From assembly GCF_014649915.1 (NCBI RefSeq), contig NZ_BMTY01000001.1, forward strand, positions 33,074 through 97,073: a stretch of 64,000 bases of DNA, written 5' to 3'. This document shows positions 51,407 through 61,827 of this stretch, one piece after another (the stretch's first letter is position 1; every line of letters starts with the position of its first letter). A program made the translations under genes and the position numbers. Under the pieces are notes generated by a model, which made no database searches, was not told where the DNA came from, and saw only the letters and a list, made by a program, of their open reading frames with translations. The DNA is from Streptomyces toxytricini. GTDB lineage: Bacteria > Actinomycetota > Actinomycetes > Streptomycetales > Streptomycetaceae.

Positions 51407-51550
51407 GGTGCACTCCGTGGATTCCGCTCGCCCGCGCGGCCGGAGTGCGCTTCGTGCGCGCGCGGGCGCGGGCGATGTGTGCTTCGACGATGCGCGAGCC
51501 GGGCCCGGCGCCCGCGCGCCACGCCACGGTGCCGCCCGGATGGACCAGCC

Positions 51551-52615
51551 TCAGCCGTCGGCGGGGCGGCCGGCGTGGAGTTCCAGCGGGCCCGTGCCCT
51601 GCGCGCGGGCGCGCAGGGAGGCCTTGATCTGGCGGCGCAGGGAGGGTTTGACGAGGTCGCGCAGGTCGTCGGCGGTCGCGAGGTGCCAGGCGAGGAGTTC
51701 GCCGGGGGGTAGGCGGATCGCGGTGAGGGCGCCCGTGTCCAGGACCCCGCCGTCGTAGAGGAAGCGGATGCGAGCCGGGTAGCCCGGCTTGTGCGACCAG
51801 TTCACGGCGAGCAGCCGGCCCGGCTGCACGTCGAGGCCGAGCTCCTCGCGCACCTCGCGCCGTACGGCCGCCCGCGGGGTCTCGCCGAGGTCGCTGTCGA
51901 CGCCGCCGCCCGGCAGGTGCCACCGTCCGCGCCGGCCGTACGCGGGCTCGACGAGCAGGACCCGCCCCGCGGCGTCGGTGAGCAGCGCGCTCGCCGCCGT
52001 CAGGGCCTTGGGCCGGGCGGCGCGGTGGCTCGCCGCGTCGAGCGCGCCGGCGTGCTCCAGGGCCGACCGGCGGGCCGGGTCCAGGCCGGCGGGCGAGCCC
52101 GGCTGGGCCGCGCCGCCGGCGAGGTGTGCCACCGAGCCGGTGCGCAGGGCGGCCAGCGCGGCCCGCAGTCGGGCCCCGTCCGGCTCCGGCAGCAGCCCGT
52201 ACGCCTCCTGCGGTGCGACCCAGCCGGGCATCACCGCCGCTGCCGCGGCGGCCTCCTGCGGCCCGAGCGGCCCGACCAGGTGGAGGTGGACGACGGCGGC
52301 CCGCGCGCGGGGGCCGGCGGCGGGCAGGGAGTCCACCGCGAGTAGCCGGCCGACGGGCGCGTGCAGGCCCAGCTCCCGGGCCAGCGCCCGCGCCAGCCCC
52401 GCTTCCGGGGTCTCTGCGCCGGCGACGGCGGCGCCCGGCAGCCCGGGCCGGCCCGGGGCGTTCCCGAGTGCCCGTACGAGGATCCGGCCGGCCCCGTCCA
52501 CGACGACCGCCGCGGCCGTCAACAGCGGGCCGGGCCCGACGGAGGGGCGGACGGGGCGCCGGGAGGGGCGGACGGCGGTGCGCTCGGCGGGGCGGACGGG
52601 GCGGCGGTCGGGCAC
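51551..52615 (-). CDS. double Nudix protein with degenerate N-terminal domain
   Basis: In this 354-aa protein the C-terminal domain (about 205-330) has a working-looking Nudix box, GGGVDSDLGETPRAAVRREV continuing REELGL, with a two-residue insertion. The N-terminal domain (about 30-150) has a similar fold but its box reads GAAVAGAETPEAGLARALAR then ELGL, missing the paired catalytic Glu residues, so it is probably inactive. Nudix hydrolases cleave nucleoside diphosphates linked to X. The substrate is unknown. Confidence 0.86.
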   Translation of the reverse strand: MPDRRPVRPAERTAVRPSRRPVRPSVGPGPLLTAAAVVVDGAGRILVRALGNAPGRPGLPGAAVAGAETPEAGLARALARELGLHAPVGRLLAVDSLPAAGPRARAAVVHLHLVGPLGPQEAAAAAAVMPGWVAPQEAYGLLPEPDGARLRAALAALRTGSVAHLAGGAAQPGSPAGLDPARRSALEHAGALDAASHRAARPKALTAASALLTDAAGRVLLVEPAYGRRGRWHLPGGGVDSDLGETPRAAVRREVREELGLDVQPGRLLAVNWSHKPGYPARIRFLYDGGVLDTGALTAIRLPPGELLAWHLATADDLRDLVKPSLRRQIKASLRARAQGTGPLELHAGRPADG

Positions 52616-52684
52616 GGCGGGCTCCCACGGGTCGTGCGGCGGCGGGCGGCCGCGGGCGGTGCGGCGGCGGGCGGCCGCGGCCGG

Positions 52685-53308
52685 TCAGGCCCCGGCGAGC
52701 AGCATCCCGCCCATGGTGACCATGGTCGCCGCCACGACCCCGTCGAGCACCCGCCAGGTCCCGGGCCGCGACAGGAGGCCGCTGAGCAGGCGGGCCCCGT
52801 ACCCGAGCGCGCCGAACCAGCCGAGGCTCGCGAGGGCGGCGCCGATGCCGAATGCCCAGCGCAGGTCGCCGCGGTCGGCCGCGAGCGAGCCGAGCAGCAG
52901 GACGGTGTCCAGGTACACGTGCGGGTTGAGCCAGGTCATGGCCAGGCAGGTCAGGACGGCGGCCCGGCGGGAGGAGGTCGCGGCGCCGCCGGTGTCCAGG
53001 GCGGCGGCGGGGTCCGGCCGGAGCACCCGGCGGGCGGCCAGCAGCCCGTAGCCGATCAGGAACGCCCCGCCGGCGACGGCGACGGCGGTGAGGGCGGCCG
53101 GCCAGGCGGTGACGAAGGCCCCGACGCCGGCGACGCCGAGCGTGATCAGGAGGGCGTCCGACACGGCGCAGATGGCGACCACGGCGAGGACGGCCTGGCG
53201 GCGCGCCCCCTGCCGCAGGACGAACGCGTTCTGGGCCCCGATGGCCGCGATGAGGGAGAGCCCGGTGCCGAAGCCGGCCAGGGCCGCCGTGAGGATGCCG
53301 TGTGTCAT
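52685..53308 (-). CDS. LysE/ArgO family amino-acid exporter
   Basis: The 207-aa protein has six predicted helices and the family signature GFGTGLSLIAAIGAQNAFVL, plus CLAMTWLNPHVYLDTVLLLG. LysE and ArgO export lysine and arginine. The start is the ATG at 53308. It is divergent from a LysG/ArgP-type regulator gene 69 bases away, the usual arrangement in Corynebacterium and E. coli, which makes basic amino acids the likely substrates and inducers. Confidence 0.93.
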   Translation of the reverse strand: MTHGILTAALAGFGTGLSLIAAIGAQNAFVLRQGARRQAVLAVVAICAVSDALLITLGVAGVGAFVTAWPAALTAVAVAGGAFLIGYGLLAARRVLRPDPAAALDTGGAATSSRRAAVLTCLAMTWLNPHVYLDTVLLLGSLAADRGDLRWAFGIGAALASLGWFGALGYGARLLSGLLSRPGTWRVLDGVVAATMVTMGGMLLAGA

Positions 53309-53330
53309 GCGTCCGACCATATGAACGGAC

Positions 53331-53342
53331 TACTGTGCAGTA
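53331..53342. promoter_or_regulatory. TACTG-TG-CAGTA palindrome in the LysE/LysG intergenic region
   Basis: A 12-base perfect inverted repeat lies in the 69-base space between the divergent exporter and LysR-type genes. Its position suits the operator of the LysR-type regulator, although classical LysG sites are of the T-N11-A type. Confidence 0.4.
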
Positions 53343-53377
53343 CAGCTAAGGATTTTTACGTACCATTAGCCTTCGTG

Positions 53378-54307
53378 ATGGACGACCTTCCGCTGGACCA
53401 GGTACGGACCCTCCTCGCCGTCGTCGACGAGGGCACCTTCGACGCGGCGGCCGCCGCCCTGCACGTCACCCCCTCCGCCGTCAGCCAGCGCGTCAAGGCG
53501 CTCGAACAGCGCACCGGGCGGGTGCTGCTCATGCGGACCAAGCCGGTCCGGGCGACCGAGTCCGGGCAGGTGGTGGTCCGCTTCGCGCGCCAGCTGGCCC
53601 GCCTGGAGCGGGACGCCCGCGCCGAGCTCGGCATGGCGCAGGAGGAGGGCGGCCCGGTGCGGCTGCCGATCGCCGTCAACGCCGACTCCCTCGCCACCTG
53701 GTTCCTGCCCGCGCTGGAGCGGGTGCCGCAGGACCCGCCGGTCCTCTTCGAACTGCACCGCGAGGACGAGTCGCACACCACCGCCCTGCTGCGGGAGGGC
53801 CAGGTGATGGCCGCCGTCACCTCCTCGCCCGACCCGGTGGCGGGCTGCACCGTGCGCCGGCTGGGCCTCGCGCGCTACCTGCCGGTGGCGCGGCCCGGCT
53901 TCGCCGCCCGGCACGTCCCCGAGGCCGGGTCCGCGGCCGCCGTGGGGCGGGCCCTGGAGCGCGCCCCGGTGATCGTCTTCGACCGGCGCGACGTCCTGCA
54001 GGACGTGTTCGTCCGCTCCCTCACGGGCGACCCGGACGCCGGGGCGGGCAGGCTGCGCCACCACGTGCCCACCTCCGAGGGGTTCCGCGACGCGGTCGCC
54101 GCCGGCCTCGGCTGGGGGCTGGTGCCGCAGCCGCAGGCTGAGCCGCTCCTCCGCTCGGGCGGGCTCGTCCTGCTGCTGCCGCACCGGACCCGCGACGTCC
54201 CGCTGTACTGGCAGCAGTGGAAGCTCGACTCCCCGGCGCTCTCCACGCTCGCGCGGGTCGTCGCCGCGGCCGCCGCGGAAGCCCTGCACCCCTGGCAGGG
54301 ACCGTAA
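53378..54307 (+). CDS. LysR family regulator, ArgP/LysG type
   Basis: The 309-aa product has the LysR winged HTH at residues 3-62 (LDQVRTLLAVVDEGTFDAAA, then VTPSAVSQRVKALEQRTGR) and the effector-binding domain after 90 (RLPIAVNADSLATWFLPALE, typical of ArgP/LysG). It should activate the divergent lysE-type gene in response to lysine or arginine. The ATG at 53378 is adopted, with a GTG codon one position earlier. The HTH protein gene follows after 10 bases. Confidence 0.92.
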   Translation: MDDLPLDQVRTLLAVVDEGTFDAAAAALHVTPSAVSQRVKALEQRTGRVLLMRTKPVRATESGQVVVRFARQLARLERDARAELGMAQEEGGPVRLPIAVNADSLATWFLPALERVPQDPPVLFELHREDESHTTALLREGQVMAAVTSSPDPVAGCTVRRLGLARYLPVARPGFAARHVPEAGSAAAVGRALERAPVIVFDRRDVLQDVFVRSLTGDPDAGAGRLRHHVPTSEGFRDAVAAGLGWGLVPQPQAEPLLRSGGLVLLLPHRTRDVPLYWQQWKLDSPALSTLARVVAAAAAEALHPWQGP

Positions 54308-54316
54308 GCTGCCGCC

Positions 54317-54709
54317 ATGGACTCGTACACGATCGGCCAGGCGGCGCGGCTCCTCGGCGTGAGCGTCGACACCGCCCGCCGCTGGGCGGACGCCGAACGG
54401 TTCCCCACCCGCCGCGAGGGCGCCCGCCGCATGGTCGACGGGCCGGACCTGGCCGCGTTCTGCGTCCAGGTCGCCCGGGAGGGCGCCGAGGACGAGGAGG
54501 CCCCCGCCACCTCGGCTCGGAACGCCTTCCCCGGCATCGTCACCGCCGTGAAGCTCGGCACCGTGGACGCCCAGGTCGAGATCCAGGCCGGCCCCCACCG
54601 AGTGGTGTCCCTGCTGACCCGGGAGGCGGTCGAGGAGCTGGGCCTCGTCGTGGGCGCGCGGGCCGTGGCCCGGGTGAAGGCGACGAGCGTGTTCGTGGAC
54701 CGCGCCTGA
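54317..54709 (+). CDS. HTH and molybdate-binding (TOBE/Mop) protein
   Basis: The 130-aa protein has an excisionase/MerR-like HTH at residues 1-50 (YTIGQAARLLGVSVDTARRW) and a Mop/TOBE domain at about 65-128 (ARNAFPGIVTAVKLGTVDAQ, then VEIQAGPHRVVSLLTREAVE). The architecture is that of single-Mop regulators found next to molybdate ABC transporters in actinobacteria. No mod genes are present nearby, so it either acts in trans or stores molybdate. Confidence 0.85.
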   Translation: MDSYTIGQAARLLGVSVDTARRWADAERFPTRREGARRMVDGPDLAAFCVQVAREGAEDEEAPATSARNAFPGIVTAVKLGTVDAQVEIQAGPHRVVSLLTREAVEELGLVVGARAVARVKATSVFVDRA

Positions 54710-54849
54710 GGCGCACCCCACCGTCTGATCCGCAGCCCTCACCGATCCGCCGCCCGCCCCGATCCGCCGCGGGATGCGGCCCGCCGCCGCGGGGCAGGAG
54801 CGGGGGCGGTGGCAGACTGGCCGCCGAACCGCCGAAGGGGAGTACACCG

Positions 54850-55938
54850 TTGTCCATGTTCAGCAACCTGCGCCGGGTCGTGCGCCGCGGCTACCGGCGG
54901 GCCGTGGACCTGAGCCACCCCGCCCGCTCCCCGCTCGGCAGCGCCGTCGTCAACTGCGTCGTCTACCGCGAAGGGGTCCGCCAGGAGGGCTGCGCGGATG
55001 CCGACGAGGCGCTGCGGCGGGTCCGCAAGACCGGCGGGGGATTCGTGTGGATCGGCCTGCACGAGCCGTCGCAGGAGGAGCTCGCCGGGCTTGCCGAGCT
55101 GTTCGGGCTGCACCCCCTGGCGGTGGAGGACGCCGTCCACGCCCACCAGCGGCCGAAGGTGGAGCGGTACGACGACACGCTGTTCGCCGTCCTGAAGACC
55201 GTCCGCTACGTGGAGCACGAGGAACTCACCGCGACCAGCGAGATGGTGGAGACCGGCGAGCTGATGGTGTTCACCGGTGAGGACTTCGTCCTCACCATCC
55301 GGCACGGCGGCCGCGGCACGCTCGGGCCGGTCCGCGAGACGCTGGAGGCGGAGCCCGAGCAGCTCGCCCTCGGGCCGGCGGCCGTGCTGCACGCCATCGC
55401 CGACCACGTCGTCGACGACTACGTCGCCGTCACGGACGCGGTGCAGAACGACATAGACGCCGTGGAGACCGCCGTGTTCAGCGGCGACGGCGGCCGCGGC
55501 GACGCCGGACGCATCTACCAGCTCAAGCGCGAACTGCTGGAGCTGCGCCGGGCGGTGGCCCCGCTGGCGCGCCCGCTGGAGCAGCTGGCCACGCAGCCGA
55601 TCCCGCCGGTGCCGCAGGAGGCGCGCGCCTACTTCCGGGACGTCGCCGACCACCTGACGCGCGCGACCGACCAGATCAACGCGTACGACGCGCTGCTCGA
55701 CTCGATCCTCCAGGCCCACCTGGCGCAGGTCACCGTCGCGCAGAACGAGGACATGCGGAAGATCACGGCGTGGGCGGCGATCGTGGCCGTCCCCACCATG
55801 GTCTGCGGCGTCTACGGCATGAACTTCGACCACATGCCGGAGCTGCGCTGGACGTACGGCTACCCGCTCGTGCTCGGGGTGATGGTCGTGGCCTGCTTCC
55901 TGATCCACCGCGGTTTCCGCCGCAACGGCTGGCTCTGA
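54850..55938 (+). CDS. corA: CorA family magnesium/cobalt transporter
   Basis: The product has about 362 aa from the TTG at 54850, seven bases after GGGGAG; an ATG at 54856 would give 360. The large cytoplasmic domain holds the helical region HPLAVEDAVHAHQRPKVERY. The C-terminal two helices carry the signature YGMNF (GMN) between them, and a positively charged end (HRGFRRNGWL) follows. It forms a pentameric Mg channel in the membrane. Confidence 0.93.
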   Translation: MSMFSNLRRVVRRGYRRAVDLSHPARSPLGSAVVNCVVYREGVRQEGCADADEALRRVRKTGGGFVWIGLHEPSQEELAGLAELFGLHPLAVEDAVHAHQRPKVERYDDTLFAVLKTVRYVEHEELTATSEMVETGELMVFTGEDFVLTIRHGGRGTLGPVRETLEAEPEQLALGPAAVLHAIADHVVDDYVAVTDAVQNDIDAVETAVFSGDGGRGDAGRIYQLKRELLELRRAVAPLARPLEQLATQPIPPVPQEARAYFRDVADHLTRATDQINAYDALLDSILQAHLAQVTVAQNEDMRKITAWAAIVAVPTMVCGVYGMNFDHMPELRWTYGYPLVLGVMVVACFLIHRGFRRNGWL

Positions 55939-56228
55939 GCCCGCCCGCCCGGCCCGTCCGCCAGGGCACGCCCGTGTCGCGGCGGGATAACGATGTGGGC
56001 ACCGCGGGCGCCCGGCCGCGCGTTCCTTCCACGGACACGCTGGGTGGTGCGCAGGTGCGTGCGAACACCGCAAAAGGGATCTCACGCCCCTTCAAGGGCC
56101 CCTCGTAGCCCGGGTTTCGTCACCGGTTGTGACGTGTCGCGATCAGCGGGTTCCAAGTGGCGGCGGAGCAGCACGTGTTTGGTTGCCGCAGTCGACAAAA
56201 CCCCTGCACGGCCCGGTCGGCAACTCGC

Positions 56229-56257
56229 TTGACCGCGATGTAAGCGGGGCATAAGTT
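56229..56257 (+). promoter_or_regulatory. sigma-HrdB-type promoter for the DUF805 gene
   Basis: TTGACC (56229-56234), a 17-base spacer and TAAGTT (56252-56257) lie about 55 bases before the ATG at 56312. The match and spacing are good for a vegetative promoter. The remainder of the 373-base gap (55939-56311) shows only weak inverted repeats such as GGGGCA/TGCCCC at 56246-56264. Confidence 0.6.
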
Positions 56258-56311
56258 CTGCCCCGGCTTGCTCCAGAAGGACGGGCCGACGATCCGTCCT
56301 CAGGGGGGACC

Positions 56312-56665
56312 ATGCACTACTACACCGACGTCCTGAAGAAGTACGCCGTCTTCTCCGGCCGCGCCCGCCGGCAGGAGTTCTGGATGTTCGTCCTGTTCAA
56401 CATCCCGGTGGCCATCGTCCTCATGGTCGTGGACTTCGCGCTGTCGACGTACCCGCTCTTCACCGGCCTCTACCTGGCCGCCACGTTCGTGCCGAACCTG
56501 GCGGTCACGGTCCGCCGCCTGCACGACACCGGCAAGTCCGGCTGGTGGTACTTCATCAGCTTCGTCCCGTTCATCGGCGGCATCTGGCTGCTCGTCCTCA
56601 TGGCCAGCGAGGGCGACGCCAACCCGAACCAGTACGGCCCGAGCCCGAAGGCCGTCCAGGCCTGA
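56312..56665 (+). CDS. DUF805 membrane protein
   Basis: The 117-aa protein begins MHYYTDVLKKYAVFSGRARR and has the family features QEFWMFVLFN, three or four membrane helices, VRRLHDTGKSGWWYF and GPSPK at the end. DUF805 proteins are widespread small inner-membrane proteins of unknown function. It stands alone with its own promoter and terminator. Confidence 0.93.
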   Translation: MHYYTDVLKKYAVFSGRARRQEFWMFVLFNIPVAIVLMVVDFALSTYPLFTGLYLAATFVPNLAVTVRRLHDTGKSGWWYFISFVPFIGGIWLLVLMASEGDANPNQYGPSPKAVQA

Positions 56666-56696
56666 TCCGGCTCCCGGGCGCGCCGCAGCGCACCTG

Positions 56697-56737
56697 AGCG
56701 CCGTCCCCCGGCGGGAAACCGCCCGGGGGGCGGCGCT
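56697..56737 (+). terminator. hairpin terminator after DUF805
   Basis: 56697-56714 pairs with 56719-56737 in an approximately 18-bp stem with one G-U pair and one bulged C, capped by a GAAA tetraloop. It lies about 30 bases after the stop. Confidence 0.8.
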
Positions 56738-56820
56738 CTCGCGTTCCCCCGGTTTCACCCGGGTGACGTGCGTCTCGTCGCTCTTCCGGCAGGGGGCTGT
56801 CCGGTCGGGCCCCATCACGA

Positions 56821-56838
56821 GATATCTTGATGTCGAGC
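56821..56838. promoter_or_regulatory. candidate regulator site upstream of isocitrate dehydrogenase
   Basis: The sequence GATATCTTGATGTCGAGC forms an imperfect palindrome (TCTTGA-TG-TCGAGC) 44 bases before the start of icd. From memory, similar TCTTGA-type palindromes before Streptomyces TCA-cycle genes are bound by the MarR-family regulator TamR. The assignment is by resemblance only. Confidence 0.35.
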
Positions 56839-56854
56839 AATCTTGCAGACGTGA

Positions 56855-59107
<2,253 letters not shown>

Positions 59108-59144
59108 AGCGTGCGTGCCCCCGCGGGGGCGTAGGGCAACAGGG

Positions 59145-59182
59145 GTCCGCCCCCGGTCGGCAGCCGCCGGCCGGGGGCGGAC
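59145..59182 (+). terminator. hairpin terminator after icd
   Basis: Perfect 12-bp arms (59145-59156 and 59171-59182) enclose a 14-base interior with further pairing potential. It lies about 40 bases after the icd stop and 20 bases from the convergent gene end, so it may serve both. Confidence 0.75.
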
Positions 59183-59201
59183 GCGTATGCGCGGGCGGAC
59201 G

Positions 59202-59660
59202 TCAGAGGCGGTGGACGCGCTCCCCCTCGAAGCCGAGCGGGTACCGCCCGGCGGCGAGGATGCGCAGCCCCGGGGCCGCCCCGAGCAGCGCCCGCAGCCA
59301 GGCCACCGCCTGCGGGGCGAGGAGCTCGGTGCCGTCCAGGACGAGGAGCATGTCGCGCTCGGCGAGCCGCGAGACGGCGGTCGCCGGGGAGCGGTTCAAA
59401 GCCGCCGCCAACTCCGTGACCGAGTAAGGGCGCTGCAGGCGGAAGACGGCCACGCCGTCGCAGAAGTTCGACGGCAGCCGCTCGGCGATCTCCCGTACCA
59501 GCAGGCTGCGCGGCTCCCGGAACCTCCCGGTCACCGTCAGGACGCGGCCCCGCCGCACGGCGGTCAGCAGCCGCGACAGCTCGGCCGACGTCGCCGGCAG
59601 CGTGCCGGAGCGGCCCGGTTCCCTCATCGGCACGATGCCCCCCATTGCATGCGTGTCCAT
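59202..59660 (-). CDS. AAA/STAND-ATPase-like regulator remnant, 152 aa
   Basis: From the ATG at 59660 the protein has about 152 aa. The line [20 protein letters not shown], then [13 protein letters not shown], continues with [20 protein letters not shown] and [19 protein letters not shown]. This mirrors the ATPase core of LuxR/AfsR-type (STAND) regulators: P-loop region, Walker B, then an AAGR sensor. The P-loop lacks the GxGKS/T (here TGRFREPRS), and no HTH or TPR part follows. It is either a decayed regulator or a small family that kept only the fold. Longer frames reach 59849 but without support. Confidence 0.55.
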   Translation of the reverse strand: MDTHAMGGIVPMREPGRSGTLPATSAELSRLLTAVRRGRVLTVTGRFREPRSLLVREIAERLPSNFCDGVAVFRLQRPYSVTELAAALNRSPATAVSRLAERDMLLVLDGTELLAPQAVAWLRALLGAAPGLRILAAGRYPLGFEGERVHRL

Positions 59661-59978
59661 GCGCGGCAAAGGGTTGTTTCGAGCCGCGTATGGCTGATTA
59701 TGTGTCAGTTGGGCGGAAAAGTCAGGGGGAATGCCGCAGTCCGCAAGAGCCCGCGTGATGCCTCCGGAAAGCCTTCGGTTCGCTGGTCGCGGACGCTCCC
59801 GCGTGCGCCGGGGCGCACGAGCGTACGCCCCGGCACAACCGCCGCACACCCCGGCGACCGGCGTATCCGCCCTCGGCCGCCCGCTGTACGCGCCCCGGCG
59901 AACGGTTGTCCGGAAGGCGGAATTCGGCTCTACTGCTCTTCAGCCGGACGGCGGGCATATTCCAGGAGGGGCGACACG
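59661..59978. other. divergent promoter region, no gene seen
   Basis: This region is comparatively A+T rich near 59670-59720 and should hold promoters for the ATPase remnant (minus) and the GH71-like gene (plus). Apart from the AGGAGGGG ribosome site of the latter (59964-59971), no specific site was identified. Confidence 0.45.
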
Positions 59979-61727
59979 ATGAGAGCGGACCGGACCACGG
60001 CCCGGCGCGCGGAGCGGCAGGACGGCACCCCGGCCGGACACCGGGCCACGGGCCGGAGGGCGCGGCGCGCCTCGCACCGGCGCCGGGCGGGCCTGCGCCG
60101 CCGCCCCCTGCTGACCCTGCTCCTCTCCGGATGCCTCCTCACCGGCCTCGTCGCCGCAGGCATCGCCTGGGACCCGTTCACGGCCGGCGCGGGCCAGTGG
60201 GCGGGCGCCCCCGGCATCGGCGAACCGTGGTCGAGCACGCCCGGAGCGTCCGGATCCGGCCCGTCCGGCAAGGCGGCCCCGACGCCCGGCAAGACCCGCG
60301 GCGGCAGCGGCAAGGGCGCCGACCCCGTACCGGACGCGGGCGACAAGGTCGACAAGCGGCCCGCGGGCGCCCTCCCCTTCGACATGCCGGAGCCCGCCGC
60401 CCTGCGCTCCGCGGCCGGCGCCGACCGGAAGCTCGTCTTCGCCCACTACTTCACGCCCTACCCGCTCTCCCTCGACAACGTCCGCGCCGACAAGGACTAC
60501 TACACCCGCAACTACCTCGACCCCGACGGCGAGAACGGCAAGCACGAGCGGTACGGGGGCCTCCTGCGCGACCGGCCCCTGCCCGTCACGCCCAAGAGCG
60601 GCGACTGGCAGCTCGCCAACCTCCAGCAGGAGGTGCGCACCGCCCGCACCGCCGGCCTCGACGGCTTCACCCTCGACATGCTCTCCCTCAGCGGCCCCAA
60701 CTGGGAGCGCGCGAACCTGCTGATGGAGGCGGCCCGCACCGTCGACCCCCACTTCAAGATCATGCTGATGCCGGACATGACCTCGCTGAAGACGGACGAT
60801 CCGGCCGTCGTCGCCGGAGCCGTCGCCGCCCTCGCCAAGTCGCCGTCCGCGCACCGCCTCGGCGACGGACGGCTCGTCGTCTCCCCCTTCAAGGCCGAGG
60901 TCCGCGACCCCGCCTGGTGGAGCCGCTTCGCGGACGTGATGAAGTCCCGGCACGGCATCCGCACCGCGCTCGTCCCGACCTTCCTCGACTTCGACTCCCA
61001 CCACGCCCGCTTCGCCCCCATCAGCCACGGCTTCTCCGAGTGGGGCTCGCGCAGCTACACCGGCCAGGAGGGCGCCGCACGCGACGTCCGCCGCTCCCAC
61101 GACCTCGGCAAACTGTGGATGCAGCCCGTCTCCGTGCAGGACGCCCGCCCCAACCAGGGCGTCTTCGACGAGGCCGGCAACACCGCCACCCTGCGCGCCA
61201 CATGGACCCGCGCCATCGACGACGGGGCCGACTGGGTCCAGCTGACGACCTGGAACGACTACTCCGAGGGCACCCAGTTCGCCCCGTCCGCCAACAACGG
61301 GCACGCCTACCTCGACCTGGCCTCCTACTACCTGACGCGGTACAAGACCGGCAGCTGGCCGAAGATCGTCCGCGACACCCTGTACGTTACCGCCCGCACC
61401 CAGTTCGCGGCCGCCGACCCCACCGGCGAGCAGTCGCTCGTGATGCGGCTGCGCCGGGGCAGCGCGGCCGCCCGCGACACGGTCGAGGTGCTCAGCTTCC
61501 TCAAGGCCCCGGCCACCGTCCGGACGAAGACCGGCTCGGCCAAGGCCTCCCACCAGGCCCCCGCCGGGGTCCACGCCGAACTGCTCCCGCTGCGCACCGG
61601 CACCAGCGCGGCCGCCGTCGAACGCGGAGGGAAGGCGGTCACCGCGGTGGAGCTGCCGCGCCCGGTGCAGCGCAAGGTCGAGGTGCAGGACCTCCAGTAC
61701 CACGCCGCCACGAGCGGGCGGAAGTGA
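59979..61727 (+). CDS. secreted or anchored GH71-like endo-1,3-alpha-glucanase
   Basis: The 582-aa product has a very basic N-terminus followed by a hydrophobic anchor (PLLTLLLSGCLLTGLVAAGI, about 43-62). A Gly/Ser/Pro linker of about 70 residues leads to a (beta/alpha)8-type domain with KLVFAHYFTPYPLSLDN, GLDGFTLDML, IMLMPDMTSLK and DWVQLTTWNDYSEGTQ, the pattern of glycoside hydrolase family 71. These enzymes cut alpha-1,3-glucan, as in fungal walls. The ATG at 59979 has a strong ribosome site. The C-terminal 120 residues form an extra beta-rich module. Confidence 0.82.
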   Translation: MRADRTTARRAERQDGTPAGHRATGRRARRASHRRRAGLRRRPLLTLLLSGCLLTGLVAAGIAWDPFTAGAGQWAGAPGIGEPWSSTPGASGSGPSGKAAPTPGKTRGGSGKGADPVPDAGDKVDKRPAGALPFDMPEPAALRSAAGADRKLVFAHYFTPYPLSLDNVRADKDYYTRNYLDPDGENGKHERYGGLLRDRPLPVTPKSGDWQLANLQQEVRTARTAGLDGFTLDMLSLSGPNWERANLLMEAARTVDPHFKIMLMPDMTSLKTDDPAVVAGAVAALAKSPSAHRLGDGRLVVSPFKAEVRDPAWWSRFADVMKSRHGIRTALVPTFLDFDSHHARFAPISHGFSEWGSRSYTGQEGAARDVRRSHDLGKLWMQPVSVQDARPNQGVFDEAGNTATLRATWTRAIDDGADWVQLTTWNDYSEGTQFAPSANNGHAYLDLASYYLTRYKTGSWPKIVRDTLYVTARTQFAAADPTGEQSLVMRLRRGSAAARDTVEVLSFLKAPATVRTKTGSAKASHQAPAGVHAELLPLRTGTSAAAVERGGKAVTAVELPRPVQRKVEVQDLQYHAATSGRK

Positions 61728-61827
61728 CCCCGGCACCGGCCACCCTGGCGGGATTGGCCCTTCCGGGCCGGCCCGCCGCCCGCCGATGATCCTGCGGACG
61801 ACCGCACCGTCCACCAGCGGAGGATCC

